From Arthrobacter sp. HY1533 (GTDB taxonomy: Bacteria; Actinomycetota; Actinomycetes; Actinomycetales; Micrococcaceae): 64,000 nt of DNA. The position numbers were made by a program, and so were the translations under genes. The notes beneath the pieces are model-generated. The model did not search any database, was not told the origin of the DNA, and saw only the letters and a list, made by a program, of their open reading frames with translations. The stretch lies in NCBI RefSeq assembly GCF_027568515.1, contig NZ_JANKZF010000001.1:372001-436000 (forward strand), written 5' to 3'. Below, piece by piece: positions 18,997-27,258 of this stretch. Numbering within the stretch: position 1 is the stretch's first letter; the number at the start of each line of letters is the position of its first letter.

Positions 18997-19482
18997 ATAA
19001 GCTACATTTTCCGCTCCTCGGCGTCTCCGCTTCGGTGGTCCGTGTTGCTGCGGTGAAAACATTACCCGAGCCTTTTCCGAAACACCAAATCGGCGCTCCC
19101 CCGGCGCGTCCGCCAGGGCGGCCGATGTTCGAGGATCGTTGAGTTGGCGCGGATTTTCCCGGGTCAATTCGAATTACAGGGTTGTCATTCAGGGTCGGTT
19201 TTGGCCCCATTTCGGCCCATTTCGGCAAAAAGCATTTCTATGGCACCCGTCACACCCGCCTTTCTCCCTCTCCTGCCACGCACGACGCCGGCGCTCCCCC
19301 GCCGCCGTTCCGCCCGCCCCCATACCGGGTTCACAGGGGGACGCGCGGCCGCCTCGGTGGCCCTGCCGCCGGCTCCCGACACGCGCAAACAAGCCGATTA
19401 TGAACACGGGAAAGTTTGGGCTATTGTTTTGAACGCACCAAGGAACACCACGCAATCCGCTCGCGAATTGCGTGCGTGAATT
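18997..19482. other. Gene-free divergent region between tRNA loci
   Basis: This 486-base stretch holds no credible gene on either strand. The left end carries the promoter of the minus-strand tRNA operon (19059-19088). The right end carries a TATTGT -10-like hexamer at 19422-19427 ahead of tRNA-Val(CAC). The middle contains a near-tandem repeat of GCCCATTTCGG around 19200-19230 and is otherwise featureless to me. Confidence 0.6.
19059..19088 (-). promoter_or_regulatory. Promoter of the six-tRNA operon
   Basis: On the minus strand, TTGGTG (19088-19083) and TAATGT (19064-19059) are separated by 18 bases, a good vegetative-sigma promoter. Transcription would begin near 19052, about 56 bases before tRNA-Gly copy 3. 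Confidence 0.6.
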
Positions 19483-19557
19483 GGGCGATTGGCGCAGTGG
19501 TAGCGCGTTCCGTTCACACCGGAGAGGTCGCTGGTTCGAACCCAGTATCGCCCACCA
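19483..19557 (+). tRNA. tRNA-Val (CAC), CCA encoded
   Basis: The plus-strand cloverleaf starts GGGCGATTGGCGCAGTGG and is closely related to the GAC valine tRNAs. Its anticodon loop TTCACAC gives CAC on a TTCCG/CGGAG stem. The acceptor GGGCGAT/ATCGCCC is followed by A and genomic CCA. It is a single-gene transcript. Confidence 0.97.
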
Positions 19558-19561
19558 AGGG

Positions 19562-19607
19562 AAAAGCCCTTTCAAATATGCATAAATGCTTATTTGGAAG
19601 GGCTTTT
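19562..19607 (+). terminator. Terminator of tRNA-Val(CAC)
   Basis: Seventeen-base arms beginning AAAAGCCCTTTCAAATA and ending TATTTGGAAGGGCTTTT (one G-T wobble) enclose a 12-base loop, followed by more T. It starts five bases after the tRNA CCA. Confidence 0.9.
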
Positions 19608-19796
19608 TTGTGCCCAAATACCGGAATCTCACCCCTCGGCGTGCATTGACTCGAGAGCTTGACGGGCGCTGCTTCGACGGCCAGCGCAGCGGCGGCACTG
19701 AATTATTGCGGCCAGGACGGTTTGGCGACGCGGGGCAACGCCCTCAGCGCCGGGATCCTGAACTTGTCAGCCCACGGCGGAACTTCCAAAAATCCG

Positions 19797-19824
19797 TTGA
19801 CATTGTGACGGGCGGCACTAGGCT
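19797..19824 (+). promoter_or_regulatory. Sigma-A-type promoter of the MT0933-like gene
   Basis: A perfect -35 TTGACA at 19797-19802 and TAGGCT at 19819-19824 with a 16-base spacer give one of the best promoter matches in the window. The start site would be near 19831, leaving a 42-base leader with a GGGAGGTG ribosome site. The remaining 19608-19796 shows nothing recognisable. Confidence 0.75.
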
Positions 19825-19872
19825 GGGAAAAGTTGGGGCGTCAAGGACCCCAGGAGCGAAGGGAGGTGCCTA

Positions 19873-20058
19873 TTGTCTATCTTTGACGATATTAAGGGCA
19901 AGGCCGAAGGACTGATCAGCGGCAACGAACAGGCCATCAAGGACGGCATCGAGAAGGTCGGCGACGTGATCGACGACAAGACCGGTGACAAGTTCAAGGA
20001 CCAGGTTGACGCAGCTCAGCAGGCCGCCTCCGATTTTGTGGATGGCGCAGCCAAGTAG
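19873..20058 (+). CDS. Small MT0933/Rv0909-like protein
   Basis: This 61-residue protein, TTG start at 19873 behind GGGAGGTG, is highly charged and probably helical: SIFDDIKGKAEGLI, then VIDDKTGDKFKDQVDAAQQA. The DDKTGxKxxDQVD core is that of the PF14013 family, whose mycobacterial member is annotated as an antitoxin. There is no partner toxin on either side, and the gene has its own strong promoter and terminator, so a stress or DNA/protein-associated role is as likely as antitoxin. Confidence 0.8.
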   Translation: MSIFDDIKGKAEGLISGNEQAIKDGIEKVGDVIDDKTGDKFKDQVDAAQQAASDFVDGAAK

Positions 20059-20088
20059 CCTGAACCCTTCGCCCTTTAAACGGCGTCA

Positions 20089-20131
20089 AAAGGGGCGTTG
20101 GTCCCGTCGCGAGACGGCACCAACGCCCTTT
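20089..20131. terminator. Strong bidirectional terminator
   Basis: GGGCGTTGGT...CCGTC pairs with GACGG...ACCAACGCCC around a GCGA tetraloop, flanked by A-rich and T-rich ends. It separates the plus-strand small gene (ends 20058) from the minus-strand ZapE gene (ends 20148). Confidence 0.85.
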
Positions 20132-20147
20132 GCGTTTTAAGCAGGAT

Positions 20148-21212
20148 CTAGGAGACGGGCTGGGGAACCCCGGCCTCCTGCGCCTCACGCGCCAGCGCGG
20201 TCAGGCGGGAGACGGCGCGGAAGTACTTCTTCTGGTAACCGCCGGTCATCATTTCCGGGGTGAACAACTGGTCAAGGGGTGCACCGCTGGCCAGGATCGG
20301 CACGTTCTTGTCGTACAGGCGGTCGGCCAGCACCACAAAGCGCAGCGCAACGGACTGCTCCGTGATGGTGTGGACGTTGCGCCACACCACGGCGTCGATA
20401 CCCTCAAGCATCTGCCGGTAGCGGGACGGGTGCACGCCGGCAAGGTGGTCCACCAGCACGCTGAAGTCGTCCACTGCCACGGTGCGGCCCGCAAAGTCCT
20501 GGCGCATGCGGGCATCCAGCTCGCTGTTGGGCACAGGTTCCGGAGGTGTGGGCAGGCCGCGGTGGCGGAAGTCTTCGCCGTCAATGTGCAGGATGTCGAA
20601 CTGGTCGGCCAGCACCTGGATCTCGCGCTGGAAGTCGACGGCAGCAAAGCGGCCGTCGCCCAGCGCACCGGGCAGGGTGTTGGAGGTTGCGGCAAGCTTG
20701 ACGCCGGCGTCTGCGAGCTCGCGCATGAGCCGGGACATCAGCACGGTGTCGCCTGGATCGTCTAGCTCAAACTCGTCAATGCAGACCAGCTTGTAGCTGC
20801 TCAGCGCCTCAACGGTCTTGCGGAAGGACAAGGCACCCACCAGGTTCGTGTACTCCACGAACGTGCCAATGGCCTTGGGTCCCTCAACCTGGTGCCACAG
20901 GGAGGACAGCAGGTGGGTCTTGCCCACGCCGAAGCCGCCGTCGAGGTAGATGCCCGCCGGCTTGGCGCCCTTGCCGTTGGACTTGGCCTTTCCGCCGAAG
21001 AGCCGGCGCAGGCCGCCGCCCTGCTTGGCCACGGCACCGTTGCCGAATTCCTGGAGCATCGCCACGGCCTGGGCCTGTGAGGGCTGGGAGGGGTCCGGCC
21101 GGTAGGTGGCGAAGGAAACCTCGCCAAAGCGGGGCGAGGGGACAAAGCCCTTCAGCAGTTCCTCCACCGAGACCGCCGGGCGGCGGGTGGAAAGTTGCTC
21201 AACGTGTACCAA
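20148..21212 (-). CDS. zapE: Cell division protein ZapE / AFG1-like ATPase
   Basis: This is an AAA-type P-loop ATPase of 354 residues. Walker A is GGFGVGKTHLLSSLWH, Walker B is LVCIDEFELDDPGD, and the sensor is KLAATSNTLP. The family includes E. coli ZapE, which binds FtsZ, and mitochondrial AFG1. An insert rich in G and K lies before Walker A. Translation probably begins at TTG 21212, with GGAAG upstream. It is divergent from the sulfurtransferase gene. The role in division is by family only. Confidence 0.9.
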   Translation of the reverse strand: MVHVEQLSTRRPAVSVEELLKGFVPSPRFGEVSFATYRPDPSQPSQAQAVAMLQEFGNGAVAKQGGGLRRLFGGKAKSNGKGAKPAGIYLDGGFGVGKTHLLSSLWHQVEGPKAIGTFVEYTNLVGALSFRKTVEALSSYKLVCIDEFELDDPGDTVLMSRLMRELADAGVKLAATSNTLPGALGDGRFAAVDFQREIQVLADQFDILHIDGEDFRHRGLPTPPEPVPNSELDARMRQDFAGRTVAVDDFSVLVDHLAGVHPSRYRQMLEGIDAVVWRNVHTITEQSVALRFVVLADRLYDKNVPILASGAPLDQLFTPEMMTGGYQKKYFRAVSRLTALAREAQEAGVPQPVS

Positions 21213-21404
21213 GGAAGCTTCCGATCATAAGGATGTGTTCTACGGGCCGGGACACAGCCGCAGCCCGCCGCTACAAGAATACCCGCGGCATATTGCGATT
21301 CGTTAACTCCGCGGGAAGCATGCACCGACCCAACTCGTTAAGCTTTTGAACGAGAAAGGGCTCCCCGGCGACGCCGGCGTGGGCCACCGACAAGAAGGGT
21401 CACC

Positions 21405-22325
21405 ATGGCTGTTGCATTGGAAACTAACGAGAAGTTCGCCGCCTACGCCCACCCGGAGCGACTGGTCTCCACGGACTGGCTCGCCGCGGCACTGGCCGAC
21501 GGCGCGGTAGCCGACGGGCGCATCGTCCTGGTCGAGTCCGACGAGGACGTGCTGCTCTACGAGACCGGGCACATCCCCGGAGCCGTCAAGATTGACTGGC
21601 ACACGGACCTGAACGACGACGTCACGCGGGACTACATCGACGGCGCGGCTTTTGCCCTGCTCGCCCAGGCCAAGGGCATCTCCCGCGACAGCACAGTCAT
21701 TGTCTACGGCGACAAGTCCAACTGGTGGGCCGCCTACGCCCTGTGGGTTTTCACCTTGTTTGGCCACGAGGATGTCCGCCTGCTCGACGGCGGCCGCGAC
21801 AAGTGGATTGCCGAGGGCCGGGAACTGACCACCGAACGCACCGAGTCCACCCCGTCCGCCGGCTACCCGGTGGTGGAGCGCAACGACGCCCCCATCCGCG
21901 CCTACAAGGAAGATGTGCTGGCCCACCTGGGCAAGCCGCTCATCGACGTCCGCTCCCCCGAGGAGTACACGGGAGAGCGCACCCACATGCCCGCCTACCC
22001 CCAGGAGGGCACGCTGCGCGGCGGCCACATCCCCACCGCGGCATCCATCCCGTGGGCACGCGCCGCTGCTGAAGACGGCAGCTACCGCAGCCGCGAGGAA
22101 CTTGAGGCGCTGTACCTGGGCGAGGCCGGACTGGTTCCGGGTGACGACGTGGTGGCATACTGCCGCATCGGCGAACGTTCCAGCCACACCTGGTTTGCGC
22201 TGAAGTACCTGCTGGGCTTTGAAACCGTTCGCAACTACGACGGTTCCTGGACCGAGTGGGGCAACGCGGTCCGCGTGCCGATCGCCGTCGGGCCCGAGCG
22301 CGGCGAACTGCCCGCCAGCAACTGA
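21405..22325 (+). CDS. Thiosulfate/3-mercaptopyruvate sulfurtransferase, CysA2/SseA type
   Basis: This protein of two rhodanese domains has 306 residues. The N-terminal inactive domain has [17 protein letters not shown] and [13 protein letters not shown] where the catalytic Cys would be. The C-terminal domain holds the active cysteine in [22 protein letters not shown], the motif of mycobacterial CysA2. It moves sulfane sulfur from thiosulfate to cyanide or thiols. ATG 21405 follows GAAGGG. The 192-base leader is structured and contains a nine-codon open frame at 21320. SufE follows, so the two may pass sulfur onward. Confidence 0.93.
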   Translation: MAVALETNEKFAAYAHPERLVSTDWLAAALADGAVADGRIVLVESDEDVLLYETGHIPGAVKIDWHTDLNDDVTRDYIDGAAFALLAQAKGISRDSTVIVYGDKSNWWAAYALWVFTLFGHEDVRLLDGGRDKWIAEGRELTTERTESTPSAGYPVVERNDAPIRAYKEDVLAHLGKPLIDVRSPEEYTGERTHMPAYPQEGTLRGGHIPTAASIPWARAAAEDGSYRSREELEALYLGEAGLVPGDDVVAYCRIGERSSHTWFALKYLLGFETVRNYDGSWTEWGNAVRVPIAVGPERGELPASN

Positions 22326-22333
22326 CGCACCGG

Positions 22334-22363
22334 CTGGATGCCGGCCCGGGCGCCGGCATCCAG
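22334..22363 (+). terminator. Hairpin after the sulfurtransferase gene
   Basis: CTGGATGCCGGC and GCCGGCATCCAG form a perfect 12-bp stem with a six-base loop, nine bases after the stop. No T run follows, so it is either a weak terminator or an mRNA 3' stabiliser. Confidence 0.55.
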
Positions 22364-22431
22364 CAACAGCTGGCACAAACAAACGACCGGCGGTTTCGCA
22401 CCCGCCACGGAAGAAAAGTACGCTTTAGTCG

Positions 22432-22890
22432 ATGACTACTTCACAAGCACTCCCGCAGGCCCTGGCCGAGATCGTCACGGACTTCCAGGAACTGGAGGAA
22501 CGCGACCGGCTGACACTGCTGCTCGAGTTCTCCCGCTCGCTGCCGCCCCTGCCGGAGCGCCTGAGCAACCACCCCGAACTATTGGAGCAGGTGGTGGAAT
22601 GCCAGTCGCCTTTGTTCCTGACCGTTGAAACGGAAAAGACCGACGCCGGTGACGTCATCCGGCTCTTCTTCCAGGCTCCCCCCGAGGCCCCGACGACGCG
22701 CGGCTTCGCCTCCGTGCTGTTCGAGGGCCTGGACGGACTGACCGCCGAGGAGATCCTTGCCGTGCCGGACGACATGCCCGAGCAGCTGGGCCTGACGCGT
22801 GCCATCTCCCCCCTGCGCATGCGCGGCATGTCCGCCATGCTGGGCCGCGTGAAGCGCAAGATCGCCGCCGGCGTCCGCCCGGCCGCCTAG
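22432..22890 (+). CDS. sufE: SufE family sulfur-acceptor protein
   Basis: SufE-like proteins accept persulfide sulfur from cysteine desulfurases. The protein has 152 residues: FQELEERDRLTLLLEFSRSLPPLP at the N-terminus and the acceptor cysteine in EQVVECQSPLF, then LTRAISPLRMRGMSAML at the end. The ATG has no ribosome site but a -10-like TACGCT seven bases upstream, so the mRNA is probably leaderless. No sufS lies nearby; the adjacent sulfurtransferase may supply sulfur. Confidence 0.92.
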   Translation: MTTSQALPQALAEIVTDFQELEERDRLTLLLEFSRSLPPLPERLSNHPELLEQVVECQSPLFLTVETEKTDAGDVIRLFFQAPPEAPTTRGFASVLFEGLDGLTAEEILAVPDDMPEQLGLTRAISPLRMRGMSAMLGRVKRKIAAGVRPAA

Positions 22891-22910
22891 TCCGGGCGGG
22901 GCAAGCCGCC

Positions 22911-23402
22911 ATGGCGAAGAAGACAAGCACCGGAACCCCGGCCACCGTGGCCCTGGCGGCCGCCGGCGTCCCCTTCACGGAGCACAGCTACACACACGAT
23001 CCCGGCAACACGAACTATGGCCTGGAGGCCGCGACGGTGCTGGGCATCGAACCGGCCCGCGTGTTCAAGACGCTCATGGCGGACGTGGCCGGCACGCTGG
23101 CCGTGGCCATTGTTCCGGTCAATGGAACGCTTGACCTGAAGGCGCTGGCTCAGGCATTGGGCCACAAGAAGGCCGCAATGGCCGACCCCGCCGCCGCCCA
23201 GCGCCGCACAGGATACGTCCTGGGCGGCATCTCCCCGCTGGGCCAGCGCCAGCAGTCCCCCACGGTGCTCGATGAGTCCGCACTGGGACACGGCACCATT
23301 TTCGTTTCCGGCGGCCGGCGCGGCTTCGACATTGAATTGGCGCCGGAAGACCTGATCCGCCTGACCAAGGCCACGACTGCCGCAATTGGGCACCCCGCCT
23401 GA
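22911..23402 (+). CDS. ybaK: Cys-tRNA(Pro)/Cys-tRNA(Cys) deacylase, YbaK type
   Basis: This editing domain removes cysteine mischarged on tRNA-Pro. The 163 residues match the YbaK/EbsC fold: STGTPATVALAAAGVPFTEHSY, LEPARVFKTLM-like segment GIEPARVFKTLMADV, the conserved lysines in ALGHKKAAMAD and GYVLGGISPLGQR, and FVSGGRRGFDIELAP. It begins 20 bases after sufE and is probably co-transcribed. Confidence 0.94.
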   Translation: MAKKTSTGTPATVALAAAGVPFTEHSYTHDPGNTNYGLEAATVLGIEPARVFKTLMADVAGTLAVAIVPVNGTLDLKALAQALGHKKAAMADPAAAQRRTGYVLGGISPLGQRQQSPTVLDESALGHGTIFVSGGRRGFDIELAPEDLIRLTKATTAAIGHPA

Positions 23403-23433
23403 AGCCTCGCGGCGCCCAGCCTCTCCCGGCGCC

Positions 23434-24651
23434 CTACTCCCGGGGCAGGCCGTGCCGGCCCAGGCGCGGACGCAGCCACGCCTCGACGGCACTCTCCCAG
23501 CGCTCGGGCTCAACATTCCATTCCTTGGTGTGCCGGGCCTTGCTGAACGGCTCGAAGGTCACCATTTCCGGGTTCCGGCGGGCAAGTTCGGCAGTGGGCT
23601 CGTACGGGACGTAGTCGTCGTCAATGCTGTGCAGGATCAGCGACGGCGTGCGCAGTTCAATGGCGCGGACCACCCAGTCCATGGCCTTGAGGTTGACGGG
23701 CGCGGCAAGCCCGGTGATGCGCCGCCCCACCGGGTGGGCAAGCATGAGCTCGGCATACTGGCCAATGAAGTTGGGGATGCGGTTGAGCTGCGCCTGGTGG
23801 GCCAGGACATTGACCCAGCTGATGACGGGCGCATCCAGGACCATGGCCACCACGTGCTTGCGGTTCCGGGCCAGGTCGGCGGCCTGCAGGCTGATGGCCC
23901 CGCCCATGGAGTAGCCGAACAAGACCACTTCCTTGGCGCCGCGGCCCACGGCAAAGTCAATGGCCGCCTCAACATCGGCCCACTCGGTGACCCCCAGGCC
24001 GTACCGGCCGTCGGACGCGGCGGGGGCATCGCCGTCGTTCCTGTAGGAGACCAACAGCGCGTTCATGCCGAGCCGGTGGGCGGTGGGGACGGCGCGCAGG
24101 CCCTCGTTGCGGGCGGCGCCGCGGCCATGCACCATGATGGCCCAGGTGTGGCCGGGCTCGGGCGCCGGCAGCAGCCACGCGGGCGCGGGACCCACGGGCA
24201 GGTTGATGGTGACGTCCTCGAAGTCCAAGCCCAGCTCCTCCGGGTGGGCGTGCAAGTTCCCCGACCACCAGCCGGAGGTTGCCTGGCGCAGCTCGCCGCC
24301 GTGGACGGCAAGCACTTCCCGGGTCACGCTGCCCTCGCGCGGAACGTAGGAAAGGATCCGGCCAATGGTGGCGTGTGCCGTGCCGCCGTTGAAGAACAGC
24401 CCGTAGTGCCCGTCGATCACGGTGTCGGGGTTGGCTGCCAGGACAACCTGCACTGTGGGGCCGTCGGAAATGACGGCGAGGATGGCGACGTCGTCCACCC
24501 TGTGTTTCTCCGGCGTCACCACGCGCCGGGCAAAATAGGCGGCCAGGGCGGAGGTGGCGGTGACCACCAGGGCTGCGCCGGCGCCGGCCGTTGCGGCACC
24601 CAAGGCGCCCCACTTGAGCCATGAACTTGACTGCTGATCCGAGGAGGCCAT
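23434..24651 (-). CDS. Membrane-anchored alpha/beta hydrolase
   Basis: The 405-residue protein starts at ATG 24651. An N-terminal hydrophobic segment (about residues 15-38) followed by basic residues should anchor it with the catalytic domain outside or at the membrane. The hydrolase core has an oxyanion HGRG motif (MVHGRGAARN), the nucleophile elbow LFGYSMGGAIS, an acid in SIDDDYVPYE and a histidine in ARHTKEW. The substrate is unknown; the fold suits esterase or peptidase activity. It converges with ybaK. Confidence 0.85.
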   Translation of the reverse strand: MASSDQQSSSWLKWGALGAATAGAGAALVVTATSALAAYFARRVVTPEKHRVDDVAILAVISDGPTVQVVLAANPDTVIDGHYGLFFNGGTAHATIGRILSYVPREGSVTREVLAVHGGELRQATSGWWSGNLHAHPEELGLDFEDVTINLPVGPAPAWLLPAPEPGHTWAIMVHGRGAARNEGLRAVPTAHRLGMNALLVSYRNDGDAPAASDGRYGLGVTEWADVEAAIDFAVGRGAKEVVLFGYSMGGAISLQAADLARNRKHVVAMVLDAPVISWVNVLAHQAQLNRIPNFIGQYAELMLAHPVGRRITGLAAPVNLKAMDWVVRAIELRTPSLILHSIDDDYVPYEPTAELARRNPEMVTFEPFSKARHTKEWNVEPERWESAVEAWLRPRLGRHGLPRE

Positions 24652-24738
24652 GCCACCATTGTGCCCACGCCGGGCGGCCGCGTCGAGCGGCGCACCGGGT
24701 CGCCGGCAACTTTCTTCGCGCCAGTTGGCCAGCCGGCA

Positions 24739-24766
24739 TTGCAAAGAATGCCCGGACGCCTAAGCT
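24739..24766 (+). promoter_or_regulatory. Leaderless promoter of the 24773 gene
   Basis: TTGCAA (24739-24744) and TAAGCT (24761-24766) are spaced 16 bases apart. The -10 box ends six bases before the ATG at 24773, so transcription should begin at or next to the start codon. No ribosome site is present. Confidence 0.6.
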
Positions 24767-24772
24767 GGTGCC

Positions 24773-25264
24773 ATGAGCGACGCCATCATCATCCTGACCG
24801 AAGAACCACTGACCGCCGTGGATGTCACCAACATCACCGCCCTGTACGGCCCCGAGGACGATGTGGAGCTGGTGCTGCTGGTCCCCGCCGACACCCGGCG
24901 CAACTTGTTCGTGGACGTCATCGACCAGCTGACCATGCTGGACCTGCCTGCCGCGCTGCGCGAATTCCGCGAGAAGCCCGACGCCCAGAAGGTGCTGGCC
25001 GAGGCCAAGGACATCCTGGCCGCCTCCATGGCCGCCCTTGAGGCCGCCGGCGCCAAGGCCACCGGCCAGGTTGCCGAGGGCGACGCCGTCGCCTCCCTCG
25101 TGGCCAAGGTCACCGAGCTGGACGCCCGCCAGGCAGTGGTGGTCACCACCCCGCACGCGGTTGCCGACACCTTCCGCCGGGACTGGGCACACCAGGCCCA
25201 GCGCAAGCTCGGACTGCCCGTGCTGCACCTGTACTCGGACTCGGGATTTATTGGTGACTCGTGA
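24773..25264 (+). CDS. Conserved hypothetical protein, UspA-like alpha/beta fold
   Basis: The product has 163 residues with alternating hydrophobic strands and amphipathic helices: DAIIILTEEP, VELVLLVPAD, a helical AL-rich centre, then AVVVTTPHAVADTF and GLPVLHLYSD. The layout resembles a Rossmann-like or universal-stress fold, but no ATP-binding signature is visible and I do not recognise the family. Its stop overlaps the msrB start by four bases, so it is translated with MsrB. Confidence 0.7.
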   Translation: MSDAIIILTEEPLTAVDVTNITALYGPEDDVELVLLVPADTRRNLFVDVIDQLTMLDLPAALREFREKPDAQKVLAEAKDILAASMAALEAAGAKATGQVAEGDAVASLVAKVTELDARQAVVVTTPHAVADTFRRDWAHQAQRKLGLPVLHLYSDSGFIGDS

Positions 25265-25737
25265 GCGTTGAACAAGGCATGAACACCCCCGAAACCCCCG
25301 CAACCCCGTCCGTCAACAAGACCGATGCCCAGTGGCGCGACGAGCTGAGCCCGGCCGAGTACCACGTGCTGCGCCAGGCCGGCACTGAACGCCCCTTCAC
25401 AGGCGAGTACTGGGACGCCATGCAGGAGGGCGTGTACGAGTGCCGGGCCTGCGGCGCCGAACTGTTCACCTCGCGTGAAAAGTTCTCCTCGCACTGCGGG
25501 TGGCCGTCGTTCTTTGCCCCGCTGGCCGACGGCACGGTGCGCTACCTGCACGACAACACCCTGGGCATGGAGCGCGTCGAGGTGCGCTGCGCTTCCTGCG
25601 ACTCGCACCTTGGCCACTTGTTCACCGGCGAAGGCTACGACACCCCCACGGATGAGCGTTTCTGCATCAACTCGATCTCACTGACGCTGCGCGAAGGCCC
25701 AGTGGAAGTGTCGCCCGAGGAGCCCAGCAACAACTGA
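25261..25737 (+). CDS. msrB: Peptide-methionine (R)-S-oxide reductase
   Basis: MsrB repairs R-methionine sulfoxide in proteins with thioredoxin. In the 158 residues the structural zinc site is formed by CRACG and CASCD, substrate residues lie in HCGWPSFFAPL and DSHLGHLFTGEG, and the catalytic cysteine is in RFCINSISLTL. GTG at 25261 overlaps the previous stop (GTGA); ATG at 25279 is an alternative that would remove six residues. Confidence 0.95.
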   Translation: MSVEQGMNTPETPATPSVNKTDAQWRDELSPAEYHVLRQAGTERPFTGEYWDAMQEGVYECRACGAELFTSREKFSSHCGWPSFFAPLADGTVRYLHDNTLGMERVEVRCASCDSHLGHLFTGEGYDTPTDERFCINSISLTLREGPVEVSPEEPSNN

Positions 25738-25854
25738 GCACGAGAGTCTCTTATGCTTGAACCAATTTCACATTAGTTCTCCTGTCCCATTGCTACGCTC
25801 GAGAAAATCCGCCGCACACTGGCCGCGGTCATCGAGCAGCAAGGAGACGGGACC

Positions 25855-27240
25855 ATGAGCATCACCATGGAAAGCACAGGCAGCGCCAGCACCTTCAACT
25901 ACGGCACCCTGGCACATGACCCCGCGTGGCTTGCCCTCAAGCACGCCGCCGGGGCACTGCAGGCACTGCAGGCCAAGGACGGTTCCGTGCCCGAGCCCGG
26001 CGACCATGCGGCCGCCGCTGACCTGGTGGCAGCCATCACCGGCTCCATCGAGGTGCTGGCACCGCACTTCCCGCACGACGCCGCGTACCTGCAGCTGGCT
26101 GTGGCGGACTTCGCCAAGTGGCAGCACGCAGGCTTTGGCGTGCCCGACTTCCTGGACTCCCTGTTGGCCTTCAACCCGCAGGAACACCGCATCGACGGCC
26201 TGGGCCACCTGGTGGTGTTCCCCATGTACACCCAGAACGGCTCAACGAACCGCCACGTGGAGGCCGTGCTGGTGGAGGTCATCTGGCCCGAGTTCATCGG
26301 CGAGCTGGAAGCCGGCAGCTACTCCAACAAGCTGTTTGTGCCGCTGCGCTTCATCGACTTCACCTCCGGCTATGACAGCAACTCCGCCGTGCTGTTCCCG
26401 GAGAGCGTCTCGGTCCGCGAAACCCCCACCTTCACCTGGGGCGCCATCTTCCAGGACCGCGAGGCCGCCCGCTACCGCCGCGTGGTCCGGGAGGCCGCCG
26501 CGGTGACCCGGCTGGAACTGCCCGCCGACGCCCTGGAAATGCTGGAGAACCAGGAACTGACCCAGGAAACGTTCGTCATGTGGGACCTCATCCACGACCG
26601 CACCCACATGCGCGGGGACCTGCCCTTTGACCCGTTCATGATCAAGCAGCGCATGCCGTACTTCCTGTACTCCCTCGAGGAGCTCCGCTGCGACCTGACC
26701 GCCTACCGTGAATCGGTGGCGATCGAACGTGACGAGACCGCCTCCCCCGACGCCCGCCGGCACGCGAAGCTGGTCCAGTACGCCGTCATCTTTGACCGGA
26801 TCTTCCGCTTCGCCATCACCGGCTCCCGCGTGCGCAACTACGACGGCCTTGGCGGCCAGCTGCTCTTCGCCTGGCTGCACCAGCACCACGTGCTGCACTG
26901 GACCGACACCAAGCTGACCATCGACTGGGAGCAGGTGCCCGAGGTGGTCATCGCGCTGGGCCATGAGATTGAGGAGCTGTACTGGCGCTCGATCGACCGG
27001 CCCAAGCTGGCCCACTGGCTTGCCGCTTACGAGCTGGTCTCCGCCACGGTCACGCCCAACCCGGCGTCGACCTGGGCCAAGGGCCCGGACGCCCTGCCGC
27101 TGACGGCCCCGCTGCGCGAAATCACCGACCAGGTCATGGATGATGAATTCCCGCTGTCCATGTTCTATGAGGCCCTGAACCGAAAAATGCAAGGCGTCAT
27201 TGAATCCACCGCAGGCATCACCGGCACCAGCGCCGCCTGA
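25855..27240 (+). CDS. DUF6421 family protein
   Basis: This 461-residue soluble protein has no signal peptide or membrane segment. It has many acidic and aromatic residues, with conserved-looking patches HLVVFPMYTQNGSTNRHVEAV, DLIHDRTHMRGDLPFDPFM and LGHEIEELYWRSIDRPK. I recognise it as the actinobacterial DUF6421 family, whose members commonly sit beside an SDR oxidoreductase, as here. Histidines in HDRTHMRG and GHEIEELYW could bind metal, which is speculation. ATG at 25855 follows AGGAGACGG. Confidence 0.8.
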   Translation: MSITMESTGSASTFNYGTLAHDPAWLALKHAAGALQALQAKDGSVPEPGDHAAAADLVAAITGSIEVLAPHFPHDAAYLQLAVADFAKWQHAGFGVPDFLDSLLAFNPQEHRIDGLGHLVVFPMYTQNGSTNRHVEAVLVEVIWPEFIGELEAGSYSNKLFVPLRFIDFTSGYDSNSAVLFPESVSVRETPTFTWGAIFQDREAARYRRVVREAAAVTRLELPADALEMLENQELTQETFVMWDLIHDRTHMRGDLPFDPFMIKQRMPYFLYSLEELRCDLTAYRESVAIERDETASPDARRHAKLVQYAVIFDRIFRFAITGSRVRNYDGLGGQLLFAWLHQHHVLHWTDTKLTIDWEQVPEVVIALGHEIEELYWRSIDRPKLAHWLAAYELVSATVTPNPASTWAKGPDALPLTAPLREITDQVMDDEFPLSMFYEALNRKMQGVIESTAGITGTSAA

Positions 27241-27258
27241 GTGGGTACTGTTGGAGGC

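Noticed and set aside
19873-20058. Toxin-antitoxin module
   Set aside because: Only an antitoxin-family protein is present; neither neighbour (tRNA-Val upstream, ZapE ATPase downstream) is a toxin.
21213-21404. SAM-type riboswitch before the sulfurtransferase gene
   Set aside because: The leader has stems but I could not place the conserved SAM-I, SAM-II or SAM-IV core strings.
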